Of a stretch of 17,336 bases of DNA, positions 15,267-17,336 are shown one piece after another. The position numbers and the translations under genes are program-made. The stretch covers positions 2,165-19,500 of the forward strand of contig DDGE01000044.1 in the NCBI GenBank assembly GCA_002337545.1, given 5' to 3'. The notes beneath the pieces were generated by a model, which was given only the letters and a program-made list of their open reading frames with translations, was not told the DNA's origin and did no database searches. Numbering within the stretch: position 1 is the first letter of the stretch; each line of letters begins with the position of its first letter. Origin of the DNA: Phycisphaerales bacterium UBA1910 (GTDB taxonomy: Bacteria > Planctomycetota > Phycisphaerae > Phycisphaerales > UBA1924).

Positions 15267-17336
15267 TCACGCGCCGAAGATGTTCTTGATGTCGTTGAAA
15301 GTGACATAGAGGAACATCATCCCGATGAAAAGCAGCCCCGCGAGGGTCGCGACATTCTGCACCACGATCGGTACGGGCCGGCCCCGGATCCACTCGTAGC
15401 AGAGCATCAGGAACTGACCGCCGTCCACGATCGGGATCGGGAGAAAGTTGATCACGGCGAGGTTGATCGAGATCAACGCCATAAAGAACAGCACCCAGAT
15501 GAATCCCTGCGAGGCGATCTGAGTCCCCAGATGTGCGATCCCGACGGGCCCTTTGAGATGGCGCACCTCGACGGATCCCTGGAACAGACGCAGGAAGGTG
15601 AGGTAGGTTTGCATCATCACACGGCGGGATTCCGCGATCCCGCGTTCGATCGCGGCTACGGGACTCGGCGATCGATCGATGACCTGATATGGCTGGAAGA
15701 GTTGTGCGATCGATGAGCCGCCAGGGAGGGCCCAGCCGAGTTCACGGAGTTGCTCGATGTCCGCGCGGGCGAGTTTCCATTGCTTGCTCGTGGTAGGGAT
15801 TGACCCATCGGGCTGGACAGGAAGGGGCAGCTCGATCGTGATCGGGATCGAGAAAGTCTCGGCTCCGGATTCAAACGCTTCGTTTGTGGTATCGACGATA
15901 ATCCCGACGATATCACGGAGATTCGCGATCTCGGTTCCCGCGACGGAACGGATCCGCGAGCCGGAGTAGTCGATGATTTCGTGTGCCGGGGTTGTGGCCG
16001 GGATCGGGTCGTACCCCCCGTCCGTGGCATAGCGCACCGGATCGAACTCTGCGACCTTGATTGGCTTGTGTACGATCGGGACATACCCCGTGCTCATGGT
16101 CGGGAAGAAGCCGATCCGACCATCACGGGTGACATCAACATCCAGTTTGAGCCGCTCATACCCAGAATCAGGGGTGCGTCGCAGGACTTCGAGCTGGATC
16201 GGCTTACCCGCGTTGCTTTGCACGATCGAGATCCCCTCATCGATACTCGGGAACTCGACGCTGCCAATGCGAGCGAAGATATCGCCGGGCATGAGGCCCT
16301 GCTTGGTATCTTCGAGAGATGCGTGGGGATTGACCATCATGACGCCATGGAGGCCGAGAACATGTTCGATGCCCGCCAGGCCATCTTCCACCGCGATAGC
16401 ACCGGACTGCAGCTCGTGAACCGGGGTGATGTGTGCCGTGATCTCTTCGCTTTGATCGCGTTGGAGCGTGATCGTGAACGGGATGCCATCGGAGTGCTCC
16501 GCCGCATCGATCAGATCGAGCGGTGAGATCGCGGGCTGATCGCCAACGCGTGTGAGCATATCGCCGGATACAAGCTCCGGGATCCCCGCGCTGCGTGCGA
16601 GCATCCTGACCTGTCGGCGTTCATCCTCTGTCTCAGCGACTTTGGATTGGGTGGCGATGGGCGGATCGATCTGGATGCCCAGTAGACCGGACATCGGGTT
16701 CTTCGTGGGGTTTGCCTCGAACTGGATTGGACCTTCAACACCATCTCGTTCGACGGTGATCAACACAGGCTGCCCCTTGCGCGACATCGCGATCTCGGGG
16801 AGAATGTGCTCGAAAGAGTACATCTTCTTCCCGTTGATCTCCGTGACATGATCGCCGCGCTGCAACCCCACCCCGACATCTTCACGATTTACGGGCGTCG
16901 CGAGTGCTGCGGGCCCGTCGGGCGCAACATACCCCAGTTGGGCCGGGAACACCTTGAGCCCCGCGTTGAACACGATCACGAACAGGATCGCGGCAGAGAT
17001 GACATTCATAATGACCCCTGCGCTGATGACGACCATGCGCTTGAAGACCGAGCAGTTCTGGTAGGAATCGGGCTCGTTGGAGACGGCGTCGGGGTTGAGA
17101 TCCTCCTGCCCGAGCATCTTGACATACCCGCCGAGCGGGAGCCAGGAGAGGCGGTACTCCGTGGGGCTGATCTCGCTGTGGAGTTCCTGAGTCTGTTCGG
17201 CGTTGAGCCCGTGTGCGCGATTGAGGTATTCTCGCTCACTCGAACCCAAGCGGAACCCCATCCCCTTGCGGTATGAGCACGCGACCTGCCCGAAGCCGAT
17301 CGAGAACGCGAGCACGCGGATCCCGGCCCATTTGGC
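15267..17336 (-). CDS. rseP: RseP-type site-2 membrane protease, 5' end cut by window
   Basis: The frame is open from base 17336 for 689 codons, beginning AKWAGIRVLAFSIGFG, which in RseP follows the HExxH zinc motif by a few residues. That motif therefore lies just outside the window. Visible landmarks (visible numbering) are TEYRLSWLPLGGYVKM (59-74), VFKRMVVISAGVIMN (97-111) and the third zinc ligand region NFLPIPIVDGG (630-640, D638). Membrane segments lie at about 101-126, 610-635 and 659-683. E. coli RseP has 450 residues and two PDZ domains. Here about 480 residues separate the membrane segments, with four PDZ-like stretches (about 130-200, 215-300, 325-390, 452-503). An insert of about 25 residues lies between FSIGFG and TEYRLS. 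RseP cuts membrane anti-sigma factors and leftover signal peptides in E. coli; the target here is unknown. Confidence 0.92.
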   Translation of the reverse strand, partial: AKWAGIRVLAFSIGFGQVACSYRKGMGFRLGSSEREYLNRAHGLNAEQTQELHSEISPTEYRLSWLPLGGYVKMLGQEDLNPDAVSNEPDSYQNCSVFKRMVVISAGVIMNVISAAILFVIVFNAGLKVFPAQLGYVAPDGPAALATPVNREDVGVGLQRGDHVTEINGKKMYSFEHILPEIAMSRKGQPVLITVERDGVEGPIQFEANPTKNPMSGLLGIQIDPPIATQSKVAETEDERRQVRMLARSAGIPELVSGDMLTRVGDQPAISPLDLIDAAEHSDGIPFTITLQRDQSEEITAHITPVHELQSGAIAVEDGLAGIEHVLGLHGVMMVNPHASLEDTKQGLMPGDIFARIGSVEFPSIDEGISIVQSNAGKPIQLEVLRRTPDSGYERLKLDVDVTRDGRIGFFPTMSTGYVPIVHKPIKVAEFDPVRYATDGGYDPIPATTPAHEIIDYSGSRIRSVAGTEIANLRDIVGIIVDTTNEAFESGAETFSIPITIELPLPVQPDGSIPTTSKQWKLARADIEQLRELGWALPGGSSIAQLFQPYQVIDRSPSPVAAIERGIAESRRVMMQTYLTFLRLFQGSVEVRHLKGPVGIAHLGTQIASQGFIWVLFFMALISINLAVINFLPIPIVDGGQFLMLCYEWIRGRPVPIVVQNVATLAGLLFIGMMFLYVTFNDIKNIFGA

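Noticed and set aside
1..17336. CRISPR array, tRNA or rRNA, insertion sequence, toxin-antitoxin or phage defence genes
   Set aside because: No direct repeat series, cloverleaf, transposase or related motif was seen; nearly all sequence is filled by recognised housekeeping or envelope genes.

Overview
The window reads as one ordinary, gene-dense chromosomal stretch of a bacterium, most likely a planctomycete of the Phycisphaerae type. That placement is inferred from the gene set: a long RseP-type protease with several PDZ-like modules, a short GGQ release-factor-like protein with a C-terminal tail of planctomycete type, a DUF1015 protein and a TPR/metalloprotease protein. Base composition is moderately GC-rich (about 58-60% by eye). 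There is no rRNA, tRNA, IS element, phage gene, CRISPR array or toxin-antitoxin pair that I can see. Sixteen genes are called. Two run off the window: the metalloprotease loses its 3' end at base 1, and rseP loses its 5' end at base 17336. No stretch longer than about 175 bases lacks a gene.

Left block (1-3678, minus strand): purQ, coaD, a YciA-like acyl-CoA thioesterase, purN and a secreted TPR/HExxH metalloprotease, packed as an operon. Start and stop codons overlap at three of the four junctions (8-nt, GTGA and ATGA overlaps), and the purQ-coaD junction has a 17-nt gap. It joins two steps of purine synthesis with CoA synthesis and acyl-CoA turnover.

A divergent 173-base gap (3679-3851) with a hairpin and a possible promoter leads into a single plus-strand gene, a DUF1015 protein (3852-5192). 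Its clear intrinsic terminator lies inside the 3' coding end of the convergent hflX.

Middle block (5202-13493, minus strand), in transcription order: hscB-like J-domain protein; CNNM/CorC transporter; a shorter second CNNM protein; membrane-anchored thioredoxin; S41 (Ctp-type) protease; tsaD; GGQ release-factor-like protein; hflX. The last three all act on translation: t6A tRNA modification, release of stalled peptides and ribosome splitting.

Right block: a plus-strand Asp/Glu-racemase-fold protein (13637-14344) that lacks both expected catalytic cysteines. It overlaps tail-to-tail by 26 bases with a minus-strand membrane-anchored alpha/beta hydrolase, which follows rseP.

The most interesting observations are the cysteine-less racemase homologue, the strong over-representation of GATC and CGATCG across the window, the terminator hidden in hflX, the four-PDZ-like RseP, and the paired CNNM proteins of which one lacks the CorC domain. 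I found no convincing wholly new multi-gene system.
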